The notes beneath the pieces are model-generated. The model did not search any database. It was not told where the DNA came from and was given only the letters and a program-made list of their open reading frames with translations. A stretch of 64,000 nt of DNA from CAVQXR01 sp046330455 (GTDB taxonomy: Bacteria; Actinomycetota; Thermoleophilia; Gaiellales; Gaiellaceae), in the NCBI GenBank assembly GCA_046330455.1, contig JAXLSU010000007.1:62001-126000 (forward strand), read 5' to 3'. Of this stretch, positions 17,932 to 26,618 are shown piece by piece. Position 1 is the stretch's first letter, and the number at the start of each line of letters is the position of its first letter. The translations under genes were made by a program, and so were the position numbers.

Positions 17932-18807
17932 TCAGACGGTGACGCGGCTCGTCGCCGGCTCTCGGGTCGCGGGGATCGTCGCGACGAGCGCCCGCGCCAC
18001 GGTGTCGAAGACGCAGCTTCCGGCGAGCGAGTAGTCGCGGTTGAAGCTGACCGCACCGTTCAGCTCGAGCACCGTGTAGCCGCTCGCCGTCGGTAGCAGA
18101 TCGACGCCCACGAGATCGGCGTCGACGACCTCCGCGGCCGCCAGGGCGAGCCGGCGAGCCTCGGGCGGAAGGTGGGCGACGCGACGGCGCGAGGCTCCGA
18201 GCGCGACGTTCGTTCGCCACTCGCCGGGCGCGGCGACCCGCTCGATTGCTCCGGCGATCTCCGCTCCGGCCACGATCACCCGGAGGTCGCGGCCGACCGG
18301 AGGGACGAGCTCCTGGACGAGCGCACCCTGCCGGCGAAACCACCGTCGCCGCCGGAGCGCCTGGAGGTGGTCGGCGAGCGCCCCTGCGGAGTCGCAGGCG
18401 ACGACGTCCCTGCCCCAGCTGCCGAAGCGCGGCTTGACGACGACGGGGTATGCGAAGGACGGGAGCGGGGCGCCGTCGTCGACGTGCGCCGTGACCGGAT
18501 GGGGGATGCCGGCGCGTCCGAGCTTCAGCGCCGTGACGAGCTTGTCGTGCGCGGCGAGCAGGGCACCGACGCCGTTCAGCACGTGGATTCCGTGGTCCTC
18601 GAGCTTGCGCAGCGTCCAGATGCAGCCGGACGTGCCGTCCAGGCTCGGAAGGACGTCGACCCGTCCCAGCGCTGCGTCGCCCGGTCGCGCCTCCCGGAGC
18701 ACATCGCGCTCCCGTACCACGTCCGCGTCGACGCCGTGCCGCGCGAAGGCGCTGCGGAGCTCGAGATCGGTCGGAGTCGGGGTGTCGGAGACGATCAGGA
18801 TGCGCAT
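17932..18807 (-). CDS. ATP-grasp ligase, RimK/LysX-like
   Basis: A 291-residue ATP-grasp protein. Features are KLVTALKLGRAGIPHP, YPVVVKPRFGSWGRDVV (phosphate-binding Lys and loop), VQELVPPVGRDLRVIV and a late DLVGVDLLPTASGYTVLELNGAVSFN with the metal-binding Glu and Asn. The architecture is that of RimK/LysX enzymes, which attach an amino acid to a carboxylate. The acceptor is unknown. The ATG at 18807 is preferred (MRILIVSDTPTPTDLEL). The gene is divergent from the sensor kinase and shares its regulatory gap, which holds one copy of the 13-bp motif. Confidence 0.85.
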   Translation of the reverse strand: MRILIVSDTPTPTDLELRSAFARHGVDADVVRERDVLREARPGDAALGRVDVLPSLDGTSGCIWTLRKLEDHGIHVLNGVGALLAAHDKLVTALKLGRAGIPHPVTAHVDDGAPLPSFAYPVVVKPRFGSWGRDVVACDSAGALADHLQALRRRRWFRRQGALVQELVPPVGRDLRVIVAGAEIAGAIERVAAPGEWRTNVALGASRRRVAHLPPEARRLALAAAEVVDADLVGVDLLPTASGYTVLELNGAVSFNRDYSLAGSCVFDTVARALVATIPATREPATSRVTV

Positions 18808-18853
18808 GAGCCCAGCATCACACCGCGCCATGAGCGAGATGCCGGCCCTTCCT

Positions 18854-18866
18854 TGAAGATCCGCTC
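18854..18866 (+). promoter_or_regulatory. 13-bp motif upstream of the sensor kinase
   Basis: TGAAGATCCGCTC at 18854-18866, in a TTGA...TCAG context. It starts 43 bp upstream of the GATAAT -10 box (18897-18902) of the kinase gene, whose ATG follows 6 nt later. The same 13-mer lies before the response regulator and near the third gene. It is a candidate binding site for this response regulator. Confidence 0.6.
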
Positions 18867-18908
18867 AGACGGCGGCGCGGTTCTGGAGCAGCGGGCGATA
18901 ATCGGACG

Positions 18909-20699
18909 ATGCGCCGTGGCATTCCGATGCGCTGGTGGCTCGGCTTCGCGTTCGCGATGGTCGCGGGCCTGACGGCCCTTGCGGTCGCGCTCGTCTTCTC
19001 CGAGCGGGCCGAGCGAGCCTTCGCCGAGCGCGCCGGCGATCTCGCGGTCGGGAGCTCGGTGGTCGCGGCCGATCGGCTCCGCGAGCCGCTCCTCGACGGG
19101 ACGCTGTCGCAGGCCGTTCCGGAGATCGCCGAGGAGCGTCGCCTGGCGCTCTTCGTCTTCGACGACGAGGGGCAGCTGATCTCGGGGGAGCGATCGCGCC
19201 GAACGCTCCTCGACGCCGTTCCGAACCGCGACGACGCGCTCGCGACGGCCCTCGGCGGCGAGCGCTACGTCGCGACGCTCGAAGGCAGTGTCGCGACGGT
19301 CGTGGGCCTGCCGTTGCGCGTGGCAACGGGAACGGGGGCGGAGATCGCAGGCGCGCTCGTCGCGTACGTCCCCCAGCCGGCCTATGCAGCGTCCCAGAGC
19401 CTGCTCGACCGGGAGATCGTCGTTGCCGCCCTGGTCGCGATCCCGATCGGTGCGATCGCGGGGCTGCTCGTAGCCGCGCTGCTCGCCGGTCGGCTCCGCC
19501 GGATTGGCACGACTGCGACGGCGATCGAGCAGGGCGACTTCGAGGCCGAGCTCCGCCCCCGGTTCCATGACGAGCTCGGCGATCTCAGCGAGACGATCGA
19601 TCGCATGCGGCAGCACCTGGCCGACAGCTTCGACAGCCTCGCCACGGAGCGCGACCGGCTCGAGCGGCTGCTCGAGCGGCTGCGCGACGGCGTGATCATG
19701 ATCGACGGGGAGCTCGAGGTGGAGGTCGCGAATGCCGCGGCCTCGCGGCTGCTGGGCGCGCCGCTCGAGGAAGGCGATCCGCTGCCGGATCCGTGGCCGG
19801 AGCCCTCGCTCCGGGAGTTCGCGCGCGCGCTCCTGCGACCGGACAGCCGCGTCGCCCAGGCACGGGTTGCGATCGGGGAGAGCATGACCTACTCGCTGCT
19901 CGGGATCCCGGCCGCACGTCGCGGCGAGTCGACGGTGCTGGTCGTCACCGACGTCTCCCAGCAGGAGCGGCGAGAGCAGGCCGAGCGGGAGTTCGTCGCG
20001 AACGCGGCGCACGAGCTGCGGACGCCGCTCGCCGCGATCCTCGGCGCCGTCGAGGTCCTGCAGGGGGGAGCGAAGGAGATCCCGGCCGACCGCGATCGGT
20101 TCCTCTCGCACATCGAGCGCGAGGCAGAGCGTCTCAGCCGCCTCTCGCGTGCGATGCTCGTGCTCGCCCGTGCGCAGACCGGTCAGGAAGCGCCGCTGCT
20201 CCGGTCGGTGCCTCTGCGGCCCCTGCTCACTGGGGTCGCGGAGCGCCTGGCCGTTGCCCCGGGGGTCGAGGTCGCGGTTCGCTGCCCCGAGAACCTGGAA
20301 GCGTTGAGCGAGCCCGACCTGCTCGAGCAGGCGCTCGCGAACATCGCCGCCAACGCAGCGAAGCACACGGCGGCAGGGACGATCGAGCTCGGCGCGTCCC
20401 TCTCCGACCCGGAGACGGTGACGCTCACGGTCCGCGACACGGGCCCGGGCATCCCGCTGCCCGAGCAGGAGCGCGTCTTCGATCGCTTCTACCGCGGCGA
20501 TGCGCGGAGCAGCGAGGGCTTCGGGCTCGGGCTCTCGATCGTGCGGCACGCGATCAGGGCGATCGGGGGGCTGATCGAGCTCGAGTCCGAGCCCGGCGTC
20601 GGAACGACGGTCACGATCGAGCTGCCGTGCAGCGCTCCGCCCGACGAACAGGGCCCTTCCGCGGCCGCACGACGGAACGAGCCTGCTCCGGCACGCTGA
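18909..20699 (+). CDS. two-component sensor histidine kinase
   Basis: A 596-residue membrane kinase. TM1 is at about 8-30, an extracytoplasmic sensor region of about 130 residues follows, and TM2 lies near 172-197. Then come a HAMP linker, a PAS-like segment (about 258-350) and HisKA with the phosphoacceptor in NAAHELRTPLAAI. The HATPase has the N box ANAAKH, G1 DTGPGIP and G2 GFGLGLS. It is probably the partner of the OmpR-type regulator at 21119; both promoters carry the same 13-bp motif at matching distance. Kinase before regulator is the less common order. Confidence 0.95.
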   Translation: MRRGIPMRWWLGFAFAMVAGLTALAVALVFSERAERAFAERAGDLAVGSSVVAADRLREPLLDGTLSQAVPEIAEERRLALFVFDDEGQLISGERSRRTLLDAVPNRDDALATALGGERYVATLEGSVATVVGLPLRVATGTGAEIAGALVAYVPQPAYAASQSLLDREIVVAALVAIPIGAIAGLLVAALLAGRLRRIGTTATAIEQGDFEAELRPRFHDELGDLSETIDRMRQHLADSFDSLATERDRLERLLERLRDGVIMIDGELEVEVANAAASRLLGAPLEEGDPLPDPWPEPSLREFARALLRPDSRVAQARVAIGESMTYSLLGIPAARRGESTVLVVTDVSQQERREQAEREFVANAAHELRTPLAAILGAVEVLQGGAKEIPADRDRFLSHIEREAERLSRLSRAMLVLARAQTGQEAPLLRSVPLRPLLTGVAERLAVAPGVEVAVRCPENLEALSEPDLLEQALANIAANAAKHTAAGTIELGASLSDPETVTLTVRDTGPGIPLPEQERVFDRFYRGDARSSEGFGLGLSIVRHAIRAIGGLIELESEPGVGTTVTIELPCSAPPDEQGPSAAARRNEPAPAR

Positions 20700-20721
20700 C
20701 CGGGTCGTCCGGAAGCTGCCG

Positions 20722-20973
20722 CTACTCGAGCGAGAGCGCGCCGCGCTCGGCCCGGGCGAGCAGGCGGACGAGGTCGTCGTGCGGAGACAGCGAACCGTGC
20801 CAGGCGGCGGACGGCCATGCTTCCTGTTCGAGCTCCGCAAGCCTGCTGCGAAGCTCCAGGCGCATGGCCGCGAGCCCCCGGTCACGGCGGCCGATCGGCC
20901 GTTGCCCGTGGACTGCCTGATCCAGCGACCGGAGCGAGCGCCGCGCCCGCCGGATCCACTCCTGGCGTGTCAT
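20722..20973 (-). CDS. hypothetical small basic protein
   Basis: An 83-residue reading frame on the minus strand between the kinase and regulator genes, ending 22 nt past the kinase stop. The sequence is Arg/Leu-rich and helical, with no membrane segment and no recognised domain; RLELRSRLAELEQEAW could form a short coiled coil. Third codon positions are mostly G/C, as in neighbouring genes, which favours coding. I do not recognise it. If it is not a gene, the 420-nt gap contains only the regulator's promoter. Confidence 0.45.
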   Translation of the reverse strand: MTRQEWIRRARRSLRSLDQAVHGQRPIGRRDRGLAAMRLELRSRLAELEQEAWPSAAWHGSLSPHDDLVRLLARAERGALSLE

Positions 20974-21061
20974 CGTCTCCTCGACCTCGTCCTTCTGCCC
21001 GTTCGGAGCGGGGTGTCCCGACAGGATGGAGACCGAGTACGAGCGTCTCGTTGGCCGATCG

Positions 21062-21111
21062 TGAAGATCCGCTCACGCCGGGATCGAGCGCGACGACCGC
21101 GTCGCTACGCT
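21062..21111 (+). promoter_or_regulatory. 13-bp motif and leaderless promoter of the response regulator
   Basis: TGAAGATCCGCTC at 21062-21074 lies within GTGA-n8-TCAC, an inverted repeat. The -10 box TACGCT at 21106-21111 begins 44 bp after the motif start and ends 7 nt before the GTG at 21119. This spacing nearly equals that of the kinase gene (43 bp), as expected for a shared activator site. Confidence 0.6.
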
Positions 21112-21118
21112 GGGTGAC

Positions 21119-21811
21119 GTGACCGCGTCGCGAATCCTGGTGGCTGACGACGAGGAGGGTATCCTCGAGGCGGTCGGGTACGCCCTCCGCACCGAGGGAT
21201 TCGACGTCGTCGAGGTCGGCGACGGCGAAGCTGCCGTCCAGGCGGCGAAGGACGAGGAGTTCGACGTCGCCGTGCTCGACGTGATGATGCCCAGGCTGTC
21301 GGGTCTCGATGCCTGCCGGGCGCTCCGGGCGACGAGCGACATCCCGATCATCATGCTCACCGCGCGCGATGCGGAGATCGACAAGGTGCTCGGCCTCGAG
21401 CTCGGAGCCGACGACTACGTCACCAAGCCGTTCTCGATGGCGGAGCTCGTGAGCAGGATCCGGGCGCTGCTCCGGCGGCGTGAGCTCGACCGCGCGTCGA
21501 CGAGGCCGCCGACGATCACGGTCGGCGACGTCCGGATCGACGCCGTGAGGCACGAGGTGGAGGTGGCCGGCAGCCCCGTCAGGCTCACACCGTCCGAGTT
21601 CAAGATCCTGGCGCTGCTCGCCGACGAGCCCGGGCGTGTCTTCACGCGGCGGCAGATCATGGAGCACCTGTGGGCGAGCCCGTACATCGGCGACGAGCGA
21701 GCGACCGACGTGCACGTCTCGAGCCTTCGCCGCAAGCTCGAGCACGACCCGCGCCGCCCGGAGCGCCTCGTCACGGTGCGCGGGGTCGGGTACAAGCTCG
21801 TCTCTACCTGA
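21119..21811 (+). CDS. OmpR/PhoB-family response regulator
   Basis: A 230-residue regulator. The receiver domain (1-120) has the acidic pair DDEEG, the phosphoacceptor Asp in VLDVMMPRLSG, the T in MLTARD and Lys in DDYVTKPF. The winged-helix DNA-binding domain (about 132-228) has LTPSEFKILALLADEPGRV and the recognition helix region DERATDVHVSSLRRKL, ending in RGVGYKL. It is probably autoregulated through the 13-bp motif. Confidence 0.96.
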   Translation: MTASRILVADDEEGILEAVGYALRTEGFDVVEVGDGEAAVQAAKDEEFDVAVLDVMMPRLSGLDACRALRATSDIPIIMLTARDAEIDKVLGLELGADDYVTKPFSMAELVSRIRALLRRRELDRASTRPPTITVGDVRIDAVRHEVEVAGSPVRLTPSEFKILALLADEPGRVFTRRQIMEHLWASPYIGDERATDVHVSSLRRKLEHDPRRPERLVTVRGVGYKLVST

Positions 21812-21837
21812 CGCCTGCGCTTCACGGCCTCCCGTAC

Positions 21838-21889
21838 GAGCGGATCTTCACGCGACGCGACCGTGATCCTCACGCACGGGGGCTAGCGT
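21838..21889 (+). promoter_or_regulatory. 13-bp motif (inverted) and promoter of the 21898 gene
   Basis: The 13-mer occurs on the minus strand at 21850-21838. A related GTGATCCTCACG follows on the plus strand at 21863-21874. A TAGCGT -10 box (21884-21889) ends 8 nt before the ATG at 21898. This extends the candidate regulon to the next gene. Confidence 0.5.
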
Positions 21890-21897
21890 GTCGGTCG

Positions 21898-22230
21898 ATG
21901 GCAACGGAGCTGACAGAGATCGCGGTCGAGACCCGGCCGCCGGGCCGGGCCCTCCTTGCCTGCCACGGGTTCGAGGTGGCCGGACGGGACGGCGTGATCG
22001 GCGAGATCGAGACCCCGATCTTCCCGCCTGGCGCAGACCTGCCCGACTTCCTCGTGCTCCGGGTGAGCCACAGGGGCCGGCTCTTTCCGACCTTCGCGAT
22101 CGCGCCGATCGGTCTCGTCGAGGAGGTCGATCTCGCGCGCAGGCGGATCGAGCTCGATCTCTGCACCGAGGACGTGGAGAGCCTCCCGTCACGCCTACCC
22201 GTCGCCGACGCGGTGCTCGGCGCCGGGTAG
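21898..22230 (+). CDS. hypothetical protein, PRC-barrel-like
   Basis: A 110-residue soluble protein. GRDGVIGEIETPIFPPG, then DFLVLRVSHRGRLFPTFAIAPIGLVEEVDLARRRIELD, follows the beta pattern of PRC-barrel domains (turn, strand, basic strand, I/V-D-x3-R-x-I). The match is by pattern only. It lies behind a copy of the 13-bp motif, directly after the response regulator, so it may be a target of the two-component system (inference). Confidence 0.6.
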   Translation: MATELTEIAVETRPPGRALLACHGFEVAGRDGVIGEIETPIFPPGADLPDFLVLRVSHRGRLFPTFAIAPIGLVEEVDLARRRIELDLCTEDVESLPSRLPVADAVLGAG

Positions 22231-22233
22231 GGG

Positions 22234-22869
22234 CTACCTGCCGGGCTGCGGGACGATCCGCAGGTAGGGCTTCGGCGCCTGCCAGCCCTCCGGGAAGCGC
22301 TCCTTCGCCTCCTCGTCGGTGACGGCCGCGGAGATGATCACGTCGTCGCCCTGCTGCCAGTTCACGGGCGTCGCGACCTTGAAGTCGGCGGTGAGCTGGA
22401 GCGAGTCGATGACTCTCAGCACCTCGTCGAAGTTGCGTCCCGTGCTCGCCGGATAGGTGAGGGTGAGCTTCACCTTGTTGTCGGGACCGATCACGAAGAC
22501 CGAGCGGACCGTCTGCGTGTTGTCGGCGTTCGGATGGATCATGTCGTAGAGGCCCGAGACCGCACGGTCGTCGTCGCCGATCATCGGGAAGTTCGGCGCG
22601 ATGCCCTGGGTCTCCTCGATGTCGGCCGCCCAGCGCCGGTGGTCGTCGACCGAGTCGACGCTGAGCCCGATGACCTTCACGTTTCGCCGGTCGAACTCGT
22701 CCTTGAGCTTCGCCGTGTAGCCGAGCTCGGTCGTGCACACGGGCGTGAAGTCCGCCGGGTGGGAGAAGAGGACGGCCCACCGTCCCTGCTTCCATTCGTG
22801 GAAGTCGATCGGACCCTCGGTCGTGTCGGCCCGGAAGTTGGGTGCGTCGTCGCCGAGCTGCAGTGCCAT
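22234..22869 (-). CDS. 1-Cys peroxiredoxin (Prx6 type)
   Basis: A 211-residue thiol peroxidase reducing H2O2 and organic hydroperoxides. The peroxidatic Cys is in HPADFTPVCTTELG. The long C-terminal part (RIIDSLQL-type region, then TPVNWQQGDDVII and KPYLRIVPQ) is diagnostic of Prx6, and no resolving Cys is visible. A GAGGAGG ribosome site precedes the ATG. It is convergent with the upstream regulator group. Confidence 0.95.
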   Translation of the reverse strand: MALQLGDDAPNFRADTTEGPIDFHEWKQGRWAVLFSHPADFTPVCTTELGYTAKLKDEFDRRNVKVIGLSVDSVDDHRRWAADIEETQGIAPNFPMIGDDDRAVSGLYDMIHPNADNTQTVRSVFVIGPDNKVKLTLTYPASTGRNFDEVLRVIDSLQLTADFKVATPVNWQQGDDVIISAAVTDEEAKERFPEGWQAPKPYLRIVPQPGR

Positions 22870-23040
22870 GGAATGCCTCCTCGAGTTCGAGGCCCGGCGA
22901 GATCACGCCGGGCCCGTTCGCGGCGTCGCCGCCGAGTCTAGACGGCGCCGTGGGTGCGCGGAGGCGAGTTGACTGCCGCGGCCGGGTCGGCGACCATGAC
23001 CAATGTCAGACATTCACCGCGACCCGCACGAGGAGGTTCG

Positions 23041-23442
23041 ATGGCCACGAACACCGCCCCGCTCACGAGGGATCAGCTCGCAGCTCTACCGGACAGCTAC
23101 TTCAAGGCGGTCGACGCGATGGACGTCGATGCCATCCTCTCCCACTTCGCCGACGACGCGACCCTGACCGTCCAGACCGATCACGTCACGTTCACGGGCG
23201 CTGAGGAGATCCGCCGGATGTTCACCGACTTCATTGCAGGGTCGGTCTCGATCTTCCACGAGCTCAAGAACATCGTCGTCGAGCCCGAGCACGGCAAGGT
23301 CGCAACCGAGCAGAGCTACATCGGCGAGCTTCGGAACGGCGCCAGGAACGACATGCACAACTGCAACTTCTTCGACGTCGGTGCCGACGGGAAGTTCACC
23401 CGCGTCATCATCTGGATGGCAGGGACGAACCCGCTCAAGTAG
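23041..23442 (+). CDS. SnoaL/NTF2-like protein
   Basis: A 133-residue single-domain cone-fold protein. DSYFKAVDAMDVDAILSHFADDATL is the typical opening helix, and FTGAEEIRRMFTDF and YIGELRNGARNDMHNCNFFDVG follow the SnoaL pattern. Members include isomerases, cyclases and ligand-binding proteins; which applies here cannot be told. GAGGAGG lies 8 nt before the ATG. Confidence 0.85.
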   Translation: MATNTAPLTRDQLAALPDSYFKAVDAMDVDAILSHFADDATLTVQTDHVTFTGAEEIRRMFTDFIAGSVSIFHELKNIVVEPEHGKVATEQSYIGELRNGARNDMHNCNFFDVGADGKFTRVIIWMAGTNPLK

Positions 23443-23502
23443 CGGTTCTCGAACCATCGCGGGCTCGCGCCGCCCCGGCGGGCAGCGCGAGCCCGCTGAC
23501 GA

Positions 23503-24384
23503 TCAGCCGCCCGCTACCGGCCCGTCGCGCCTGATAGCGGTCAGGGCGATCGCCCCGAGCCGCTCCCGATGGCGACGGAAGAGGCGGTGCATGGCGAGAA
23601 CGCGGTGGCGGGCTTCCCGGTCGCGTGTGACGTTGACGAGGAACCTGGCCGTTCCACGTACTCCCTCGTCCCGGACGAACTGCAACGGGTCGAGGAGGCG
23701 CATCGGCGAGACAGCTTCTCGTGTGACCTCGAAGCCGGCCCGGGCGAGGAGCTCCTTCCACTCGCTCGGGGTCAGCGGGCGTGCTCCGACGTGGATGGTC
23801 TGCGTGAGCTCGCGCCTGATCTCGTCCTTCACCTGCTCGGCGAGCGAGTCGGGAACGAGGCAGAGCTCGTGGATGCCGTAGCGTCCGCCGTCGCGGAGCA
23901 GCCGGTGGGCCTCCGCGACGATCCGCTGCTTCTGCTCCTCTCGCTGCATGGTCAGCATCGCCTCGCCGATCACGACGCTGGCGCAATCGCTCGGGAGGCC
24001 GGTTGCCTCCGCCGTTCCGAGGAGGCACCGCTGGTCCGGCGGCCGGAGCAGCCGTCCCAGGCGGCCGGCAGCGACCTTGTCCCGCTCGACGGCGGTGTAA
24101 GAGGCGGGGCTGTGCGCGAGCAGGAGCCTCGTCGTCACCCCCAGGCCGGGCGCGAACTCGACCACGTCGTCGGAAGACCGGACGGCGAGCGAGTCGAGGA
24201 GGAAGCGCGTGAGCGTGAGCCCGCCGGGGCGAAGGACGCGCTTGCCGAGGCGGGCAAGCAGCCAGTGCCCGGGCATGCGTGCCGGATCGATCCCGTCGCC
24301 GGGGAGCGCGTTGGCATCCGTCGATGTGGCCGGCGCGGGAGTGGTGTCGGCGGTTGCCGGCTGCTGCTCGAGGTCAGTGCCCAT
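23503..24384 (-). CDS. SAM-dependent methyltransferase
   Basis: A 293-residue class I methyltransferase. VVEFAPGLGVTTRLLLA is the SAM-binding glycine loop (motif I, with Glu at the second strand-end position replaced by ER in YTAVERD). EAMLTMQ and LRDGGRYGIHELCL are motifs post-II and III. The C-terminal EWKELLARAGFEV fits small-molecule methyltransferases. The ATG at 24384 lies 11 nt inside the end of the upstream ric gene, so the two are probably co-transcribed. Substrate unknown. Confidence 0.85.
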   Translation of the reverse strand: MGTDLEQQPATADTTPAPATSTDANALPGDGIDPARMPGHWLLARLGKRVLRPGGLTLTRFLLDSLAVRSSDDVVEFAPGLGVTTRLLLAHSPASYTAVERDKVAAGRLGRLLRPPDQRCLLGTAEATGLPSDCASVVIGEAMLTMQREEQKQRIVAEAHRLLRDGGRYGIHELCLVPDSLAEQVKDEIRRELTQTIHVGARPLTPSEWKELLARAGFEVTREAVSPMRLLDPLQFVRDEGVRGTARFLVNVTRDREARHRVLAMHRLFRRHRERLGAIALTAIRRDGPVAGG

Positions 24385-25069
24385 TGGTCTGCGCCTGGCT
24401 TGCGATCCGGGGGAAGAGGATGTTGTTCTCCTCGTGGACGTGCTCGTGGATGTCGACCTCGAGCTCGTGGAGGCCCGTGAGCAGCGCGCGGTGCGTTCCG
24501 CAGAGCGCCTGCTCGGCGTCGTAGCCCGCGGTGCGCTCGCGGAGCTCCTCGAGCGCGGCACCGACTTCCCGGTGGTCGTGGAGGAGCCCGTCGAGATCCC
24601 CCGGGCTCGCTGCCTCGCCCGAGGCGAGCGCGCGGGCGGCAGGGAACGTCACGCTCTCCTCGAGCTCGAGGTGCTCCTCGAGCTCGCTGCGCAGCTGCTC
24701 GAAGCGCCGTGCCAGCTCGACGAGCTCGGGATGCTCGGCGCCGTGGGCGGCTGCGACCTTCGCCGAGAGCTCCGACAGGCGCGGTAGCTCCTCTCGCAGG
24801 TAGGTGTGATGGGCGTTCACGATGTGGTCGACGAGGTCGGGGATCGACGCCTCGGACCAGTCCTTCAGGTCGGTCGTCGGCGTCTGCGCCTCGCCTGCGA
24901 GCAGGACGAGCACGGTGTTCAGGTCGAGGCCGTGGGCGGCGCAGGCCTCTGCGAGGCTGCGCTCACCACCGCAGCAGTAGTCGAGCCCGAGCTGCTCGAA
25001 CAGCCTGGTTCGCTGGGGACGCTCGAGCGTGAGCGCCGCGACGGTCGTCTCCGGATCGATCCGGGCCAT
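24374..25069 (-). CDS. ric: iron-sulfur cluster repair di-iron protein (Ric/YtfE/ScdA)
   Basis: A 231-residue protein that repairs nitrosative or oxidative damage to Fe-S clusters. The N-terminal ScdA domain carries the conserved LDYCCGG. The hemerythrin-like di-iron domain has its His/Glu ligands spread over HIVNAHHTYLREELP, HLELEESVTFP, LLHDHREVG and HEHVHEENNILFP. ATG 25069 is chosen because AAGGAGG lies 11 nt upstream; the TTG at 25078 is too close to that site. An AT-rich palindrome at 25131-25149 lies upstream and is a candidate operator. Confidence 0.93.
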   Translation of the reverse strand: MARIDPETTVAALTLERPQRTRLFEQLGLDYCCGGERSLAEACAAHGLDLNTVLVLLAGEAQTPTTDLKDWSEASIPDLVDHIVNAHHTYLREELPRLSELSAKVAAAHGAEHPELVELARRFEQLRSELEEHLELEESVTFPAARALASGEAASPGDLDGLLHDHREVGAALEELRERTAGYDAEQALCGTHRALLTGLHELEVDIHEHVHEENNILFPRIASQAQTNGH

Positions 25070-25130
25070 GGCTGTCAAACCCTCCTTGTCCGTACCGTGT
25101 GGTCTCTGTATGGCTTACCTGACATGCCGT

Positions 25131-25149
25131 GTAATATCAGCATATTCAC
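25131..25149. promoter_or_regulatory. AT-rich palindrome upstream of ric
   Basis: AATAT (25133-25137) and ATATT (25142-25146) form an inverted repeat around CAGC, flanked by GT and AC. It lies in the most AT-rich stretch of the window, 60 nt before the ric ATG. Ric genes are commonly controlled by NO-sensing regulators; which one, if any, binds here is unknown. Confidence 0.45.
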
Positions 25150-25212
25150 CATGATAACGGGAAATACGGAGGAATTGGCGCGGGGGTCTCCTGCAGACCG
25201 CGCCGGGTGGGG

Positions 25213-26568
25213 TTAGACGAGCCCGAGCGCGACCATTGCCGTCGCGACCTTGATGAAGCCCGAGATGTTCGCCCCGGCGACGTAGTTGCCCGGGCGCCCG
25301 TACTCCTCGGCGGTCGCGTAGCAGCGGTCGTGGATGTCGCGCATGATCTCGGCCAGGCGCTGCTCGGTGTGCTCGAACGTCCACGAGTCGCGGCTCGCGT
25401 TCTGCTGCATCTCGAGCGCCGACGTGGCGACGCCGCCGGCGTTTGCGGCCTTGCCCGGCCCGAACGCGACGCCGGCGTCCTGGAAGATGCGCACGCCCTC
25501 GGGGGTAGTCGGCATGTTGGCGCCCTCACCGACCGCGATGCAGCCGTGCGAGACGAGCAACGCGGCGTCGCGCCCGGTCAGCTCGTTCTGGGTCGCGCAG
25601 GGCAGCGCGACGTCGCAGGGAACCTCCCAGATGTTTCCGCCGGGGACGAACCGGGCCCGGGGCCGTAGCTCTGCGTAGGCGCTCACCCGCCGGCGCTCCA
25701 CGTACTTGACCCGCTTCAGGAGCGTCGCGTCGATGCCGTCCTGGTCGACGACGTAGCCGTCCGAGTCGGACGCCGCGAGCACCCGGCACCCGAGCGCTTC
25801 GAGCTTCTCGATCGCGTGAACGGCGACGTTGCCCGAGCCGGAGACGACCGCGGTGCGGCCGTCGAACGAGGTGCCGGAGGCTGCGAGCATCTCGCCCACG
25901 AAGTAGACGAGCCCGTACCCCGTCGCCTCCGTCCGGACCTGCGCGCCGCCCCAGTTGAGCCCCTTACCCGTCAGAACGGCCGACTCGTAGCGGTTCGTGA
26001 TCCGCTTGTACTGACCGAACAGGAAGCCGATCTCGCGCGTGCCGACGCCGGTGTCGCCGGCGGGAACGTCCGTGTACTCCCCGAGGTGGCGGTACAGCTC
26101 GGTCATGAAGCTCTGGCAGAAGCGCATGACCTCCTCGTCCGAGCGGCCCTTCGGGTCGAAGTCGGCCCCTCCCTTGGCGCCGCCGATCGGCATCCCGGTG
26201 AGCGCGTTCTTGAAGATCTGCTCGAAGCCGAGGAACTTGACGATCCCGAGATAGACGGACGGATGGAAGCGCAGCCCGCCCTTGTACGGGCCGAGGGCGC
26301 TGTTGAACTCGACCCGGAACCCGCGGTTGATCTGAACGTCGCCGTGGTCGTCCAGCCAGGGCACCCTGAAGATGATCTGGCGCTCCGGCTCGCAGATGCG
26401 CTCGATGATCCGGTGCTCGGCGAACTCCGGGTGCTTGACGAGCACGGGACCGATCGTCTCGAGCACCTCCCGGACGGCCTGGTGGAACTCGACCTCGCCG
26501 GGATTCCGGCGCACTACCTCGCGGTAGACGGGGTCGAGCTTCTCGTCGAGAGTCGTGGGGGTCGCCAT
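25213..26568 (-). CDS. gdhA: NADP-type glutamate dehydrogenase
   Basis: A 451-residue hexameric-type GDH catalysing reductive amination of 2-oxoglutarate. GPYKGGLRFHPSV and PIGGAKGGADFDPKG carry the substrate and catalytic lysines. VSGSGNVAVHAIEKL is the Rossmann fold and GANISGFIKVATAM the C-terminus. Length and the KSLLTG..LNWGG-type middle fit the NADP-dependent biosynthetic class. A GATAAG -10-like box and GGGAGC site precede the ATG. Confidence 0.96.
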   Translation of the reverse strand: MATPTTLDEKLDPVYREVVRRNPGEVEFHQAVREVLETIGPVLVKHPEFAEHRIIERICEPERQIIFRVPWLDDHGDVQINRGFRVEFNSALGPYKGGLRFHPSVYLGIVKFLGFEQIFKNALTGMPIGGAKGGADFDPKGRSDEEVMRFCQSFMTELYRHLGEYTDVPAGDTGVGTREIGFLFGQYKRITNRYESAVLTGKGLNWGGAQVRTEATGYGLVYFVGEMLAASGTSFDGRTAVVSGSGNVAVHAIEKLEALGCRVLAASDSDGYVVDQDGIDATLLKRVKYVERRRVSAYAELRPRARFVPGGNIWEVPCDVALPCATQNELTGRDAALLVSHGCIAVGEGANMPTTPEGVRIFQDAGVAFGPGKAANAGGVATSALEMQQNASRDSWTFEHTEQRLAEIMRDIHDRCYATAEEYGRPGNYVAGANISGFIKVATAMVALGLV

Positions 26569-26618
26569 GCTCCCTGCTTATCACACCGGCGCGCAGCGAT
26601 GTTGCAGCAGGGCGGCGT

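Noticed and set aside
23503..24561. Longer start for the methyltransferase gene
   Set aside because: The extra N-terminal residues are Arg/Ser-rich and overlap ric in another frame; ATG 24384 gives a sensible start.
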